Both the position numbers and the translations under genes were made by a program. The notes beneath the pieces are model-generated. The model was not told where the DNA came from. It did no database searches and was given only the letters and a program-made list of their open reading frames with translations. Shown one piece after another: positions 53,644-62,355 of a DNA stretch of 64,000 bases. The stretch comes from Chryseobacterium sp. LJ668 (GTDB taxonomy: Bacteria; Bacteroidota; Bacteroidia; Flavobacteriales; Weeksellaceae), in assembly GCF_019613955.1 (NCBI RefSeq), contig NZ_CP080443.1, positions 372,001-436,000 on the forward strand, given 5' to 3'. Numbering within the stretch: position 1 is the first letter of the stretch; each line of letters opens with the position of its first letter.

Positions 53644-54294
53644 TTAAAACTTGAAATTTAAACTTAATCCTGTCTTTGGCGGATTGTTTCCGAAATCATC
53701 ATAAATTACAGCGGGTGTAAATGTAAGATCCGGGTCTTTACGACCTTCATACAAATGAGCGTCTACTACAGCATCTACAATATTTAAAATATAGATAAGA
53801 CCGGTAATCGCAATCGCATAATCACGTTGCCTCTTTGATCTATCCTGCGCATTTCCCAAAGCAATTTTATCTAAATATGGGCGCTGATCTACAAACTCAT
53901 TCGGAGTTCCGTTGAGTTTTGCGATGTAATATTCGCGGTATTTTTTATATTGATTTTGATTCCAGATAGCAATGCCTGCGCCTGCTCCAACAGCTCCCCA
54001 GACAATGGGGATTTTCCAGTATTTTTTATTGTAGAACTGTCCCAATCCCGGCAAAACTGCAGAATATAAACCCGCCTTTGTAGGATTTAATTTCTTCACC
54101 ATAACTTTAGCGGGCGCATTTGCTTTTTCTATACTTTCGACAATAGAAGTTTCAGGAATTTTATTCAGCATTGTGCTGTCACTCGCAACGGTTTCTACCT
54201 TCGTATCTCGGTTTATTACGGTGTCACGAGGAATTATCTGCGAATAAATAACCGCATAAGCACATAAGAAAAATGTGAATAGTGTTTTTTTCAT
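53644..54294 (-). CDS. DUF5683 membrane protein
   Basis: 216-residue protein with a signal-like N-terminus. The conserved DUF5683 part is AGLYSAVLPGLGQFYNKKYW followed by a helix (IPIVWGAVGAGAGIAIW), then YREYYIAKLN and a second hydrophobic segment near YAIAITGLIYILNIVDAVVD. It abuts the parB stop without a gap and lies just before dapB. Function unknown. Confidence 0.82.
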   Translation of the reverse strand: MKKTLFTFFLCAYAVIYSQIIPRDTVINRDTKVETVASDSTMLNKIPETSIVESIEKANAPAKVMVKKLNPTKAGLYSAVLPGLGQFYNKKYWKIPIVWGAVGAGAGIAIWNQNQYKKYREYYIAKLNGTPNEFVDQRPYLDKIALGNAQDRSKRQRDYAIAITGLIYILNIVDAVVDAHLYEGRKDPDLTFTPAVIYDDFGNNPPKTGLSLNFKF

Positions 54295-55185
54295 TTATTT
54301 GATATGGGATAAAATATACTCCAACTCGTCTTCATTTTTGAAGTCGAGTACAATTTTACCTTTTTTCCCGCTTCCGGTGGTTCTGATTTCAACTTTTACA
54401 TCCAGAATATCAGCAATTGTTTTCTGAGCTCTTTTATAATTATTCGAAAGTTCAGCTTTTGCTGATTTCGTGGCAGGTGATTTTGGATTTTTTAAGGCAG
54501 TTGCGGCCTGTTCCGCTTGGCGCACATTCAACTTATCTTTGATGATCAGATCAAATAAAATTTTCTGAAGTTCCTCATTATCCATACTGATGATGGCTCT
54601 GCCGTGTCCTGCCGAGATCTCACCGCTTCTGATCGCATTCTGAATATCCGGACTCAATCTTAATAATCTGATAGAATTGGTAATCGTACTTCGGTCTTTC
54701 CCTACTCTCTGGCTCAGATTTTCCTGAGTCATCCCGATTTCGTCTAGGAGTCTTTGATAGGTAAGCGCAATTTCTATAGAATCAAGATCTTCACGCTGGA
54801 TGTTTTCCACAAGCGCCATTTCCAGTAATTCCTGATCATTAACCAGACGGATGTATGCCGGAATTGATGTAAGACCTGCGATTTTACTTGCTCTGAAACG
54901 TCTTTCCCCGGAAATGATCTCAAAGTTTTCGCCGTCTTTTCTAAGAGTAATCGGCTGGATTACACCAAGATTTTTAATAGACTGTGCAAGTTCATTTAAT
55001 GCTTTTTCGTCAAAATAAGTTCTTGGCTGAGTAGGATTCGGGTATATATCTTCGATGGAAACTTCCACGATATTTCCCACAAATTTATCTGCACCTTCAT
55101 CAGTCGCGGAGTTTACCATAGCTTTGGATTCTGCACTCAAAATCGCACCTAAACCACGTCCCATCGCTCTTTTTTTATCTTTCAT
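54295..55185 (-). CDS. parB: chromosome-partitioning protein ParB
   Basis: 296-residue DNA-binding CTPase. N-terminal KKRAMGRGLGAILS is the ParA-stimulating motif. GENFEIISGERRFRASKIAG is the nuclease-like CTP-binding core; the helix-turn-helix is GMTQENLSQRVGKDRSTITN, followed by ISAGHGRAIISM. The C-terminal part (about 225-296) dimerises. It pairs with ParA 37 bases upstream. No consensus parS was found in the window. Confidence 0.95.
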   Translation of the reverse strand: MKDKKRAMGRGLGAILSAESKAMVNSATDEGADKFVGNIVEVSIEDIYPNPTQPRTYFDEKALNELAQSIKNLGVIQPITLRKDGENFEIISGERRFRASKIAGLTSIPAYIRLVNDQELLEMALVENIQREDLDSIEIALTYQRLLDEIGMTQENLSQRVGKDRSTITNSIRLLRLSPDIQNAIRSGEISAGHGRAIISMDNEELQKILFDLIIKDKLNVRQAEQAATALKNPKSPATKSAKAELSNNYKRAQKTIADILDVKVEIRTTGSGKKGKIVLDFKNEDELEYILSHIK

Positions 55186-55222
55186 ACTATGTTTATAGCT
55201 TAATACCTATGGCTTTTAGCTT

Positions 55223-55996
55223 TTAATTCTTAACTAAATTCTCGTTTTTCAAAAGTACTTCTTCTGCCAGTTGAAGATATTGAATCGCTCCTTTACTTTC
55301 TGCATCATAGTTTAAGATACTCTCACCAAAACTTGGTGCTTCACTCAACCTTACGTTTCTGCTGATAATGGTTTCAAAAACCATTTCCGGGAAGTGAGCA
55401 TTCACTTCTTCCACTACCTGATTTGAAAGTCTCAATCGGCTATCATACATAGTCAGCAAAAGACCTTCAATATCCAGATCTTTATTGTGGATTTTCTGAA
55501 CGTTTTTAATGGTATTCAAGAGTTTTCCCAAACCTTCCAAAGCAAAATATTCGCATTGAATGGGGATGATTACGGAGTCTGCTGCTGTAAGAGCATTGAT
55601 GGTAATCAAACCTAAACTTGGAGCACAGTCAATAATAATATAATCATAGTCATCTCTTACGCTTTGCAATGCTTTTTTCAGCATGTACTCACGATTGACC
55701 TTATCAACCAATTCAATCTCAGCAGCAACCAAATCAATGTGAGAGGGCACAATATCAAGATTAGGAGTTGTGGTTTTCTGAATACAATTTCTTGTTTCCA
55801 CACTGTGTTCCAATAAATTGTACGTGGAATACTGAACCTCTTCAACCCCAAGACCCGATGTCGCATTAGCCTGCGGATCTGCGTCTATGATTAATATTTT
55901 TTTCTCTAATACCCCTAATGCCGCGGCTAAATTGACAGCAGTTGTAGTTTTCCCCACACCCCCTTTCTGATTAGCGATACCTATGATTTTTGCCAT
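55223..55996 (-). CDS. parA: chromosome-partitioning ATPase ParA
   Basis: 257-residue Walker-type ATPase (Soj). Deviant Walker A IANQKGGVGKTTTAVNLAAA (residues 7-26), Walker A' IIDADPQANATSG and Walker B YIIIDCAPSLGLITINALTA. Start at 55996; the longer frame adds 7 residues of no family match. It works with ParB on origin segregation and is transcribed first in the parA-parB-DUF5683-dapB group. Confidence 0.95.
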   Translation of the reverse strand: MAKIIGIANQKGGVGKTTTAVNLAAALGVLEKKILIIDADPQANATSGLGVEEVQYSTYNLLEHSVETRNCIQKTTTPNLDIVPSHIDLVAAEIELVDKVNREYMLKKALQSVRDDYDYIIIDCAPSLGLITINALTAADSVIIPIQCEYFALEGLGKLLNTIKNVQKIHNKDLDIEGLLLTMYDSRLRLSNQVVEEVNAHFPEMVFETIISRNVRLSEAPSFGESILNYDAESKGAIQYLQLAEEVLLKNENLVKN

Positions 55997-56014
55997 TGCT
56001 TGAACTTTAAGTTT

Positions 56015-56043
56015 CAAAAATACACATTTTTCTCTGCTTTCAA
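56015..56043 (-). promoter_or_regulatory. probable promoter of parA operon
   Basis: Minus strand: TTG (56041-56043), 18-base spacer, TATTTTTG (56015-56022), matching the Bacteroidetes form with a slightly short spacer. The ParA ATG is 18 bases after it. Confidence 0.55.
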
Positions 56044-56100
56044 GGAATGGCTAAAACGAAAGTTGAGTTAAAATATTGTTAATAAGGATTTTAGACATTA

Positions 56101-56137
56101 AAAAAATTATCCACAAAATATAGTATTTTGTGGATAA
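56101..56137 (-). terminator. hairpin of two inverted DnaA-box sequences; tonB terminator
   Basis: A 14-bp stem (56107-56120 with 56124-56137, loop TAG). Each arm contains a perfect DnaA box: TTATCCACA at 56107-56115 and its complement at 56129-56137. On the minus strand a T run (A tract 56101-56106) follows, so it can end the TonB-protein transcript. Which role matters is open. Confidence 0.7.
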
Positions 56138-56162
56138 GTGTCAAGAGTTGTTTTGAATATAT

Positions 56163-57002
56163 TTAATTATCGAATCTCATTGAAATCGGGAATTTGAAAT
56201 AACTTCTCACGGCATCACCATCTTTATTTTTACCAGGAATCCATTTACCTTTTACGGCTTTAATTGTTCTTAGTGCTTCTGCATTAAAGGTGGCGTCTTT
56301 TCCATTGGTCTTGATATCTGAAATTGTTCCATCTGTTTCTACAATAAAGGTAACAACAGTAGCTACACTAGTTTGATCTTCAAATGCTGAAGTATCAAAT
56401 TTATTCATTACTTTATTTCTGAACGAGTCTATCCCACCCTCAAAACTAGCCTGTACGGCAGGAAACTTATCAATTGCTTTAGGATCTTTAATAACTACAT
56501 TTACCGGAGGTTGTACTTGATTAATGGGACCGTTTCCAGGAATTGCAGTTGGCGGAACATATGTATTTTGCGCAGCCGGAGGTGCAATAAAATCGTTCTT
56601 TACACCAGCAATAGCATCTCTAGGGATATCTTTTACAATTTGACTTTCATCTGCATTTCTTCTCGGGGTGACTACCTCTGCATTATACTGCTTCACACTT
56701 GGAGGAGGGGTAGCTTTTACAGGCTCAATTTTCACTGGTGGCTTCACAATAGGATCATCCGGGATAAACATTGGTGGAGGAAGTACATATCCTCCGTCTG
56801 TCACTGGTTCATCGGTTTTAAAAGCCGAAATAATCATTGGTGTAATCGAAATTGCAGCCAATAAACTAACACCTATAAAAAGTGCTTTGGTTAAGATTCT
56901 GTCTGATTCATTTCTTAGTACATAGGCGCCGTACTGTTTGTTACGGCCTTCGAAAAGGACTTCATTGAATCGGAAATCCTGATTGGTTTGTAGGTGTTTC
57001 AT
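56163..57002 (-). CDS. energy transducer TonB
   Basis: 279-residue inner-membrane protein that passes proton-motive force to outer-membrane receptors. N-terminal NQDFRFNEVLFEGRNKQYGA is typical of Bacteroidetes TonB; one helix at about 40-62 (ALFIGVSLLAAISITPMIIS); a Pro-rich spacer (PPPMFIPDDPIVKPPVKIEP) spans the periplasm; the C-terminal domain has VVTFIVETDGTISDIKTNGK and WIPGKNKDGDAVRSYFKFPI. ATG at 57002, one codon after a GTG. No exbB/exbD is adjacent. It likely serves receptors such as those at 8.3 and 32.3 kb. Confidence 0.92.
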   Translation of the reverse strand: MKHLQTNQDFRFNEVLFEGRNKQYGAYVLRNESDRILTKALFIGVSLLAAISITPMIISAFKTDEPVTDGGYVLPPPMFIPDDPIVKPPVKIEPVKATPPPSVKQYNAEVVTPRRNADESQIVKDIPRDAIAGVKNDFIAPPAAQNTYVPPTAIPGNGPINQVQPPVNVVIKDPKAIDKFPAVQASFEGGIDSFRNKVMNKFDTSAFEDQTSVATVVTFIVETDGTISDIKTNGKDATFNAEALRTIKAVKGKWIPGKNKDGDAVRSYFKFPISMRFDN

Positions 57003-57205
57003 CACGATAAAAATTAAATTTGTTAATAATATTGCAATTATTAGTTTTCTATACAGTTTCTATTAATCTTTGAAACAATATCAAAATATTTGCCAAAAAA
57101 TTGCTAAAACTTAAACAAGATTAAAAAAGTCATGATAAAATGAAAAATTAACTATGCTGAAAATAAGATGTACGAAATTTGTTATAACTGGTTCAATCTG
57201 TAAAC

Positions 57206-57233
57206 AAAAAAAATCCCGCTTTCACAGGATTTT
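57206..57233 (-). terminator. terminator of purA
   Basis: AAAATCC (57210-57216) pairs with GGATTTT (57227-57233), with a T run on the minus strand. The 250-base spacer above it shows no further feature. Confidence 0.6.
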
Positions 57234-57254
57234 GTAATTCATATTGGAAAAAAA

Positions 57255-58541
57255 TTAGAACAATTCTTTTCTGATGATATTCTGACTTCTTTCCGGCCCT
57301 ACAGAAACTAGGTAAACATTGATTCCTAAATACTTTTCGATAAACTCAATATATTTTTGAGCAGTATCCGGAAGCTCATCATAGCTTCTGACCTTCGTTA
57401 AATCTTCCTTCCAACCCGGTAAATCCTGATAGATCGGTTCGTAGTTATACAATTTTTCTGTTGATGAAGTGAAATAGTCGATGATTTTTCCGTCCTCAGT
57501 TTTATAATTGGTAACGATTTTTAAGTTCTCGATTCCTGTAAGAACGTCTAATTTAGTAATTACTAAGTTATTGATTCCGTTGATCATACAAGCGTGCTTT
57601 AAGGAAACCAAGTCTAACCAACCTGTTCTTCTAGGTCTTCCTGTAGTCGCTCCGAATTCACCACCGATTTGTCTGATGCTTTCACCCAATTCATTATCCA
57701 GTTCAGAAGGGAAAGGTCCGTTTCCTACTCTAGTACAATATGCTTTGGCAACACCAATTAAATTCTGAAGTGACGTTGGTGGAACACCCGCTCCAGTACA
57801 AACTCCTCCGGTTGACGGAGAAGATGATGTAACATAAGGATAGGTTCCGAAGTCGATATCCAACATCAATGCCTGAGCTCCTTCAAATAAAACATTTTTA
57901 CCGTCTCTGATGGCTTCGTTCAGTTCTAATTCAGTGTCAACGATTCTTTCCTGAAGCTGTTTTCCGATCTCTAAATATTCGTTGTAAATCTCTTCAACAT
58001 CCAACGTAGGCTTTCCGTAATATTTTTCAAAAAGAGAGTTTTTAACTTTTAAGTTTTTCTCAATTTTATCTCTTAAAATCTCAGGATTCAAAAGATCTAC
58101 CATTCTGATCCCGATTCTTGCAATTTTATCTTCATAGCAAGGTCCGATTCCTTTTTTAGTTGTCCCAATTTGAGTTCCTCCCTGCTCTTCTTCACGGTAA
58201 GTATCCAAAAGAATGTGGTAAGGCATAATGACATGCGCTCTTCTGCTGATAAAGATGTGGTCTGTTCTTAAGCCTTTGCTCTCAATCTGACCAACCTCTT
58301 TAATGAAAGATTTAGGATTTACCACGACACCATTGGCAATGATACATTTCCCTTTACATTGCAAAACTCCTGAAGGAAGAAGGTGCAAAACAAATTTCTC
58401 TTCACCCACATACACCGTGTGACCAGCGTTGTCGCCCCCTTGGAAACGCACTACATAATCAGATTTTGCCGATAAAACATCCGTGATTTTTCCTTTACCT
58501 TCATCTCCGTACTGAAGACCTACAACTACGTAAGTTGACAT
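57255..58541 (-). CDS. purA: adenylosuccinate synthetase
   Basis: 428-residue enzyme joining IMP and aspartate with GTP in AMP synthesis. GTP-binding start VVVGLQYGDEGKGKITD (residues 5-21), FQGGDNAGHTVYVG, GTTKKGIGPCYEDKIARIGI and the C-terminal YLVSVGPERSQNI are all diagnostic. Full length. It is preceded by a consensus promoter. Confidence 0.97.
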   Translation of the reverse strand: MSTYVVVGLQYGDEGKGKITDVLSAKSDYVVRFQGGDNAGHTVYVGEEKFVLHLLPSGVLQCKGKCIIANGVVVNPKSFIKEVGQIESKGLRTDHIFISRRAHVIMPYHILLDTYREEEQGGTQIGTTKKGIGPCYEDKIARIGIRMVDLLNPEILRDKIEKNLKVKNSLFEKYYGKPTLDVEEIYNEYLEIGKQLQERIVDTELELNEAIRDGKNVLFEGAQALMLDIDFGTYPYVTSSSPSTGGVCTGAGVPPTSLQNLIGVAKAYCTRVGNGPFPSELDNELGESIRQIGGEFGATTGRPRRTGWLDLVSLKHACMINGINNLVITKLDVLTGIENLKIVTNYKTEDGKIIDYFTSSTEKLYNYEPIYQDLPGWKEDLTKVRSYDELPDTAQKYIEFIEKYLGINVYLVSVGPERSQNIIRKELF

Positions 58542-58566
58542 ATTTTACTTTTATTTTAGATTCGTA

Positions 58567-58598
58567 CAAAATTACTTTTAAAAAATTGGGTGGGCAAA
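58567..58598 (-). promoter_or_regulatory. Bacteroidetes-type promoter of purA
   Basis: Minus strand: TTTG (58595-58598), 20-base spacer, TAATTTTG (58567-58574). It lies 26 bases upstream of the purA ATG. Confidence 0.7.
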
Positions 58599-58640
58599 TT
58601 TGAGGGGGAATTTATTTTTTGGGTGAAAAAATTAATTAAG

Positions 58641-58904
58641 TTGCAAAAATTTAGAAATTTAAATGCTTTATCTCCTCGAACTATAAACAAATTAGAAAAA
58701 TTAGGAAGAAAGAAAAATGCTCCCATTAATGTAAAGAATGGAAAAATTCAATTCGAAAACGAATAGGATATTGATCATGTCATTAAACTATTATGTGATT
58801 ATTTTAAAACGGGAGCTTACTCTGGGAAATCATATGGAAGCTACGCAGGAAAAGTTCAAACAGAAGAACAAAAATTGACTTTCTATACACAATTGGTTGT
58901 ATAG
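58641..58904 (+). pseudogene. decayed ORF remnant with in-frame stop
   Basis: The plus-strand frame from TTG 58641 reads as protein-like sequence (FRNLNALSPRTINKLEKLG, then INVKNGKIQFENE), meets TAG at 58764-58766, and continues sensibly afterwards (DIDHVIKLLCDYFKTGAYSG, KSYGSYAGKVQTEEQKL) to TAG at 58902. One base change of the internal TAG would give an 87-codon frame. No start or N-terminal part is seen. The layout of C-terminal residues is vaguely like DUF4868 proteins (Kiwa KwaB group), but this is a guess from pattern only. Confidence 0.45.
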
Positions 58905-58910
58905 AAAGTC
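58877..58910. terminator. terminator of the ABC-F gene and remnant
   Basis: GACTTTCTATACA (58877-58889) pairs perfectly with TGTATAGAAAGTC (58898-58910), 8-base loop. The minus strand continues AATTTTTG. It lies 8 bases beyond the ABC-F stop and covers the last codons of the remnant. Confidence 0.85.
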
Positions 58911-58917
58911 ATATTTA

Positions 58918-60504
58918 TTATAACAAAACCTCACTCTTCACTCCAATCTCCTCCAAAAACACCCCGTCATGCGAAATCATCACCAAAGTTCCATGATAAT
59001 CCTTAATAGAATTCGTCAGAATTTTCACATTTTGAAGGTCTAAATTATTTGTCGGTTCATCGAGAATAATCATATCAGGTGCTTTACTGCTGATGGAAAG
59101 TCCGCACAGAAGAAGCCGCAGACGTTCTCCACCACTCAGTACATCACACTTTTTGTCCCAGCTTTCCTTTCCGAATAAAAATCTTGACAGTAAAGTTTTC
59201 ACTTCAGATTCCTGCATCGCATTGTCATTAAACTGTTGGGCAAAATCATAGACCGTCGCATTTCTGTCAATCAGAGAATACTCCTGATCAATATAAATCG
59301 TATTAAAATCTGCTTTCGAAATCTTCCCAACAGAAGGTTGCAAATCTCTTAACAAAAGCTTGATCAAAGTGGTTTTCCCGGAACCGTTCGAACCTTTGAT
59401 CGAAATTCTGTCACCACTTCGGATTTCAAGATTGATATTTTCTTTCCAAAGATTTTCTTGATGATATTTAAAGTTAATTCTCTCCGCTGAAACCAAAATT
59501 TTCCCCGAATGCAAATTGGAATCATTAAAATTCACTTTCATCTGATCCGCATTTCTCACAGACGAACGCAAATCCCTCAAATCACCGGAAATATCATTAA
59601 TTTTCTCAGCATGAATCCCTTTTAATTTGGAAGAATTTTTTTCGGCATTATTCCGCAATGTATTCATCATAATTCTCGCCACACCCGATTTTTCCTGTTT
59701 TTGTTTTCCTCTTGCATCGAGTTTTTGCTTTCGTTCCAAGGTTTCCCGTTCTTTTTCTTTTGCTTTTTTCAGCGCGCGTTCTTTCGAGTGAATATCGTTT
59801 TGCAGCGCTTCATTTTCGATTTCTTTTTGTTCGGCATAAAAATCAAAATTTCCGCCGTAGGTCGAAATTCCCTGATTGCTCAATTCGAAAATGGTATCAA
59901 CCAAATTCAGCAATGCACGATCGTGACTTACAATCACAACCGTAGAATTTGTCTTTTCAATAAAATCATACAACAGATTTCTTCCTTCCAAATCGAGATG
60001 ATTGGTCGGTTCATCCAGTAAAACAATTTCAGGTTGATTGATCTGAATTCCTGCTAAAAAAACCTTTGTTTTTTGTCCGCCACTCAGGCTTTCTAAGGTT
60101 TGATTTAAATTTAAATTCTCCAATTTCCAATGTTGTAGAGCCATTTGACAGCGCTCTTCGATATCCCAGTCGTCATTTAAAATTTCAAAATACATTTCGT
60201 CCACTTCCCCACTCGTGATTTTTTGAAGAGCTTCTAATTTTTTATTAATTTTTAAACATTGTGCAATTGTCAGGTCATTAAAATTTCCGAACATCTGCGG
60301 AACATAGAAAATATCGTCAAGAATATTAACGTTTCCTTCCAAGGGTTCAATTTCTTTCGCAATAATTTTCAGCAAGGTAGATTTTCCCATGCCGTTACTT
60401 CCGACCAAAGCCGATTTTGCTTGTGATGTTATCGTTAAGTTGATAGAATTAAACAGCAGATTCCCCGCTGGAAACCCAAAGGATATATTGTGTAGAAAAA
60501 GCAT
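58918..60504 (-). CDS. ABC-F family ATPase
   Basis: 528-residue soluble protein with two ATP-binding cassettes and no membrane part. Cassette 1: Walker A VGSNGMGKSTLLKI, signature LSGGQKTKVFLAG, Walker B IVLLDEPTNHLDLEG. The interdomain linker (about 235-320) is rich in Lys/Glu/Arg (RALKKAKEKERETLERKQKL). Cassette 2: Walker A KGSNGSGKTTLIKL, signature LSGGERLRLLLCG, Walker B MIILDEPTNNLDLQN. ABC-F proteins act on the ribosome, in translation or antibiotic protection. The subfamily cannot be fixed by eye. A -7-like TATCTTTG (minus, 60617-60624) would give a leader over 100 bases. Confidence 0.88.
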   Translation of the reverse strand: MLFLHNISFGFPAGNLLFNSINLTITSQAKSALVGSNGMGKSTLLKIIAKEIEPLEGNVNILDDIFYVPQMFGNFNDLTIAQCLKINKKLEALQKITSGEVDEMYFEILNDDWDIEERCQMALQHWKLENLNLNQTLESLSGGQKTKVFLAGIQINQPEIVLLDEPTNHLDLEGRNLLYDFIEKTNSTVVIVSHDRALLNLVDTIFELSNQGISTYGGNFDFYAEQKEIENEALQNDIHSKERALKKAKEKERETLERKQKLDARGKQKQEKSGVARIMMNTLRNNAEKNSSKLKGIHAEKINDISGDLRDLRSSVRNADQMKVNFNDSNLHSGKILVSAERINFKYHQENLWKENINLEIRSGDRISIKGSNGSGKTTLIKLLLRDLQPSVGKISKADFNTIYIDQEYSLIDRNATVYDFAQQFNDNAMQESEVKTLLSRFLFGKESWDKKCDVLSGGERLRLLLCGLSISSKAPDMIILDEPTNNLDLQNVKILTNSIKDYHGTLVMISHDGVFLEEIGVKSEVLL

Positions 60505-60704
60505 AATTTCTTTCTGTAATTAAAGTTAAAACTGCAACAACATTTTTCTGTTATTGTTTATTAAATCTGAAAGAAATTAAATTCTACATGAGGGTTGTTT
60601 GGGATTTTGTGAATTGCAAAGATAAGGAATTTAAATTTTCAAATCATTTTTTGTCATTTCAAAAGGATAATTTTATAATACCGATAGTCTCCATTATTTG
60701 TTTT

Positions 60705-60870
60705 CAGAAGTTATTTCCAGCTATCCACTTATACTCCTCGTTCCAGCTGCATGACCCAACCCCTACTGCGGGGTAACCGTTTCTATCTGGGTTAGGAAGA
60801 TCATGCTGTTGAAACCACCCCGTCCCAATCTTCTCTGAAAAATTGATCCACCCCTCCACTGGAGGGGAAT
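60705..60870. repeat. GC-richer repeat-like element with short palindromes
   Basis: In an otherwise A/T-rich 480-base gap this stretch is C-rich and holds two hairpins: ACCCC/GGGGT (60759-60763 with 60770-60774) and CCCCTCCA/TGGAGGGG (60851-60858 with 60860-60867). No ORF looks real. The composition and hairpins suggest a dispersed intergenic repeat. The rest of the gap (60505-60704 and 60871-60985) shows only weak promoter-like boxes. Confidence 0.45.
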
Positions 60871-60985
60871 TTGAATTCGTAAATATTTTACTAATTATTG
60901 TTATAAAACAAGTTTCACAAACCTGACACACCTCACAAAAAACTTTCATCAAAATTCCGTAACTTTGCCGCCTACTAAAAATTTT

Positions 60986-61540
60986 ATGGAAAGTATTCAA
61001 GTTTTCGACAAAACTTTTGTTCCTTATTTAGAGGAAGCCGAAATTCAGGAGATTGTAAAAGCAACTGCTTTGAAAATTTATGAAGATTATAAGGACGAAA
61101 TTCCTGTTTTCATCGGTGTGCTGAATGGGGTGATCATGTTTTTTTCAGATCTTCTGAAGCATTATCCGGGAGAATGTGAAATTGCTTTTATCCAGATGAG
61201 CTCCTATTCCGGGACCGAATCTACAGGTATTGTTTACCAAAAAATGGAACTGACGAAAGATGTGAAAGACCGTCACATCATCCTGGTAGAAGACATCGTA
61301 GATACAGGAAATACAGTTGAAAGTTTATTTAAATATTTTAATGAAACACAACGTCCGAAATCTGTAAAAATTGCTTCGTTCTTATTAAAGCCTGAAGTGT
61401 ATAAAAAAGATTTTAAATTAGATTACATCGGAAAAGAAATTCCCAACAAATTTGTTTTAGGGTACGGTCTTGATTATGATGAATTGGGTAGAAATCTTCC
61501 TAATTTATATCAATTGGCTGACGGAAAAATCAATCATTAA
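60986..61540 (+). CDS. hpt: hypoxanthine phosphoribosyltransferase
   Basis: 184-residue purine-salvage enzyme making IMP/GMP from hypoxanthine/guanine and PRPP. The PRPP motif is HIILVEDIVDTGNTVESLF (about 100-118), preceded by the flexible loop MSSYSGTESTGIV, with FVLGYGLDYDELGRN at the base-binding C-terminus. ATG at 60986 is chosen over an open frame 7 codons longer. A -7-like TAACTTTG lies at 60960-60967 with no clear -33 box. adk and obgE follow, an order shared by many flavobacteria. Confidence 0.93.
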   Translation: MESIQVFDKTFVPYLEEAEIQEIVKATALKIYEDYKDEIPVFIGVLNGVIMFFSDLLKHYPGECEIAFIQMSSYSGTESTGIVYQKMELTKDVKDRHIILVEDIVDTGNTVESLFKYFNETQRPKSVKIASFLLKPEVYKKDFKLDYIGKEIPNKFVLGYGLDYDELGRNLPNLYQLADGKINH

Positions 61541-61547
61541 CGGTTGC

Positions 61548-61686
61548 TTGCTAATGGCAAATAGCCTTTAGCTTACAATTAATAAGTAGAAAAAAAAGAA
61601 ATTTAATAATAACTAAAATAATCTGATAGCAAAGATGCAGTTTGCCATAGCCAAAAGCTAATCGCTAATTGCCAAATGCTAAAAGC
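61548..61686. repeat. 7-bp-periodic degenerate intergenic repeat
   Basis: Between hpt and adk, heptamer-like words of the form GCTAAT, GCAAAT, GCCAAA and GCTAAA recur at about 7-base steps in two blocks (61548-61572 and 61643-61686), separated by an A-rich stretch. The blocks are partly complementary and could fold together. No ORF is present. Confidence 0.45.
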
Positions 61687-61697
61687 TCCTCAACGCT

Positions 61698-62276
61698 ATG
61701 ATAAACATTGTTCTGTTCGGCCCTCCAGGAAGTGGAAAAGGGACTCAAGCTCAAAATCTGATTGAGAAATTTAATTTAAAGCAAATCTCTACTGGTGATC
61801 TTTTCAGATTCAACATGAAGAATGATACCGAACTTGGGAAATTGGCAAAATCTTATATCGACAAAGGAGAATTGGTTCCTGATCAGGTAACGATCGATAT
61901 GCTGATTGACGAATTAAGAAAGCCTACTGATGCTTCAGGATTCATTTTTGACGGTTACCCAAGAACGGCCGTACAGACGGAAGCTTTGGAAAAAATTGTA
62001 AAAGAAGAGCTGAACAATAATATCGATGTCTGTCTTTCATTGGTCGTTGAAGACAAAATTTTAGTAGAAAGATTGCTTAAAAGAGGTGAAACAAGCGGTA
62101 GAACCGATGACAGCAATGTAGAAATTATAGAAAATAGAATTAAAGAATACTACGCAAAAACAGCCGAAGTTGCCGAGCTTTACAAACAACAAGGAAAATA
62201 TGTAGAGATCAACGGCGTTGGAGAAATCAACGAGATTTCTGAAGAGCTTTTTGCTGAAGTAGAAAAAATAAAATAG
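61698..62276 (+). CDS. adk: adenylate kinase
   Basis: 192-residue nucleotide kinase. P-loop LFGPPGSGKGTQAQNL (residues 6-21), AMP-binding QISTGDLFRFNMKN, and FIFDGYPRTAVQTEAL. The LID region is short (KRGETSGRTDDSN) with no Cys4 zinc site, as in short-form enzymes. It converts ATP+AMP to 2 ADP. Confidence 0.96.
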   Translation: MINIVLFGPPGSGKGTQAQNLIEKFNLKQISTGDLFRFNMKNDTELGKLAKSYIDKGELVPDQVTIDMLIDELRKPTDASGFIFDGYPRTAVQTEALEKIVKEELNNNIDVCLSLVVEDKILVERLLKRGETSGRTDDSNVEIIENRIKEYYAKTAEVAELYKQQGKYVEINGVGEINEISEELFAEVEKIK

Positions 62277-62281
62277 TTTAA

Positions 62282-62346
62282 AGTTGTGAGTGATGAGTTA
62301 TAAGTTCATACGATTCATTCTCATAATTCATAGCTCATAACTCAAA
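62282..62346. repeat. 7-bp-periodic degenerate intergenic repeat
   Basis: Between adk and obgE: left block of heptamer-like words (AGTTGTG, AGTGATG, AGTTATA, AGTTCAT) and right block (CTCATAA, TTCATAG, CTCATAA, CTCAAAT). TGAGTTAT (62294-62301) is complemented by ATAACTCA (62337-62344). Probably a hairpin in the transcript. Confidence 0.5.
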
Positions 62347-62355
62347 TTGTAAGAA

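Noticed and set aside
56101..56137. Calling this site oriC outright
   Set aside because: Only two DnaA boxes and a T-run terminator structure; no box cluster, dnaA gene or skew information.
60704..61000. 98-codon minus-strand ORF upstream of hpt
   Set aside because: It runs through hairpins of a repeat-like element and into the hpt promoter region; residue use is not protein-like.
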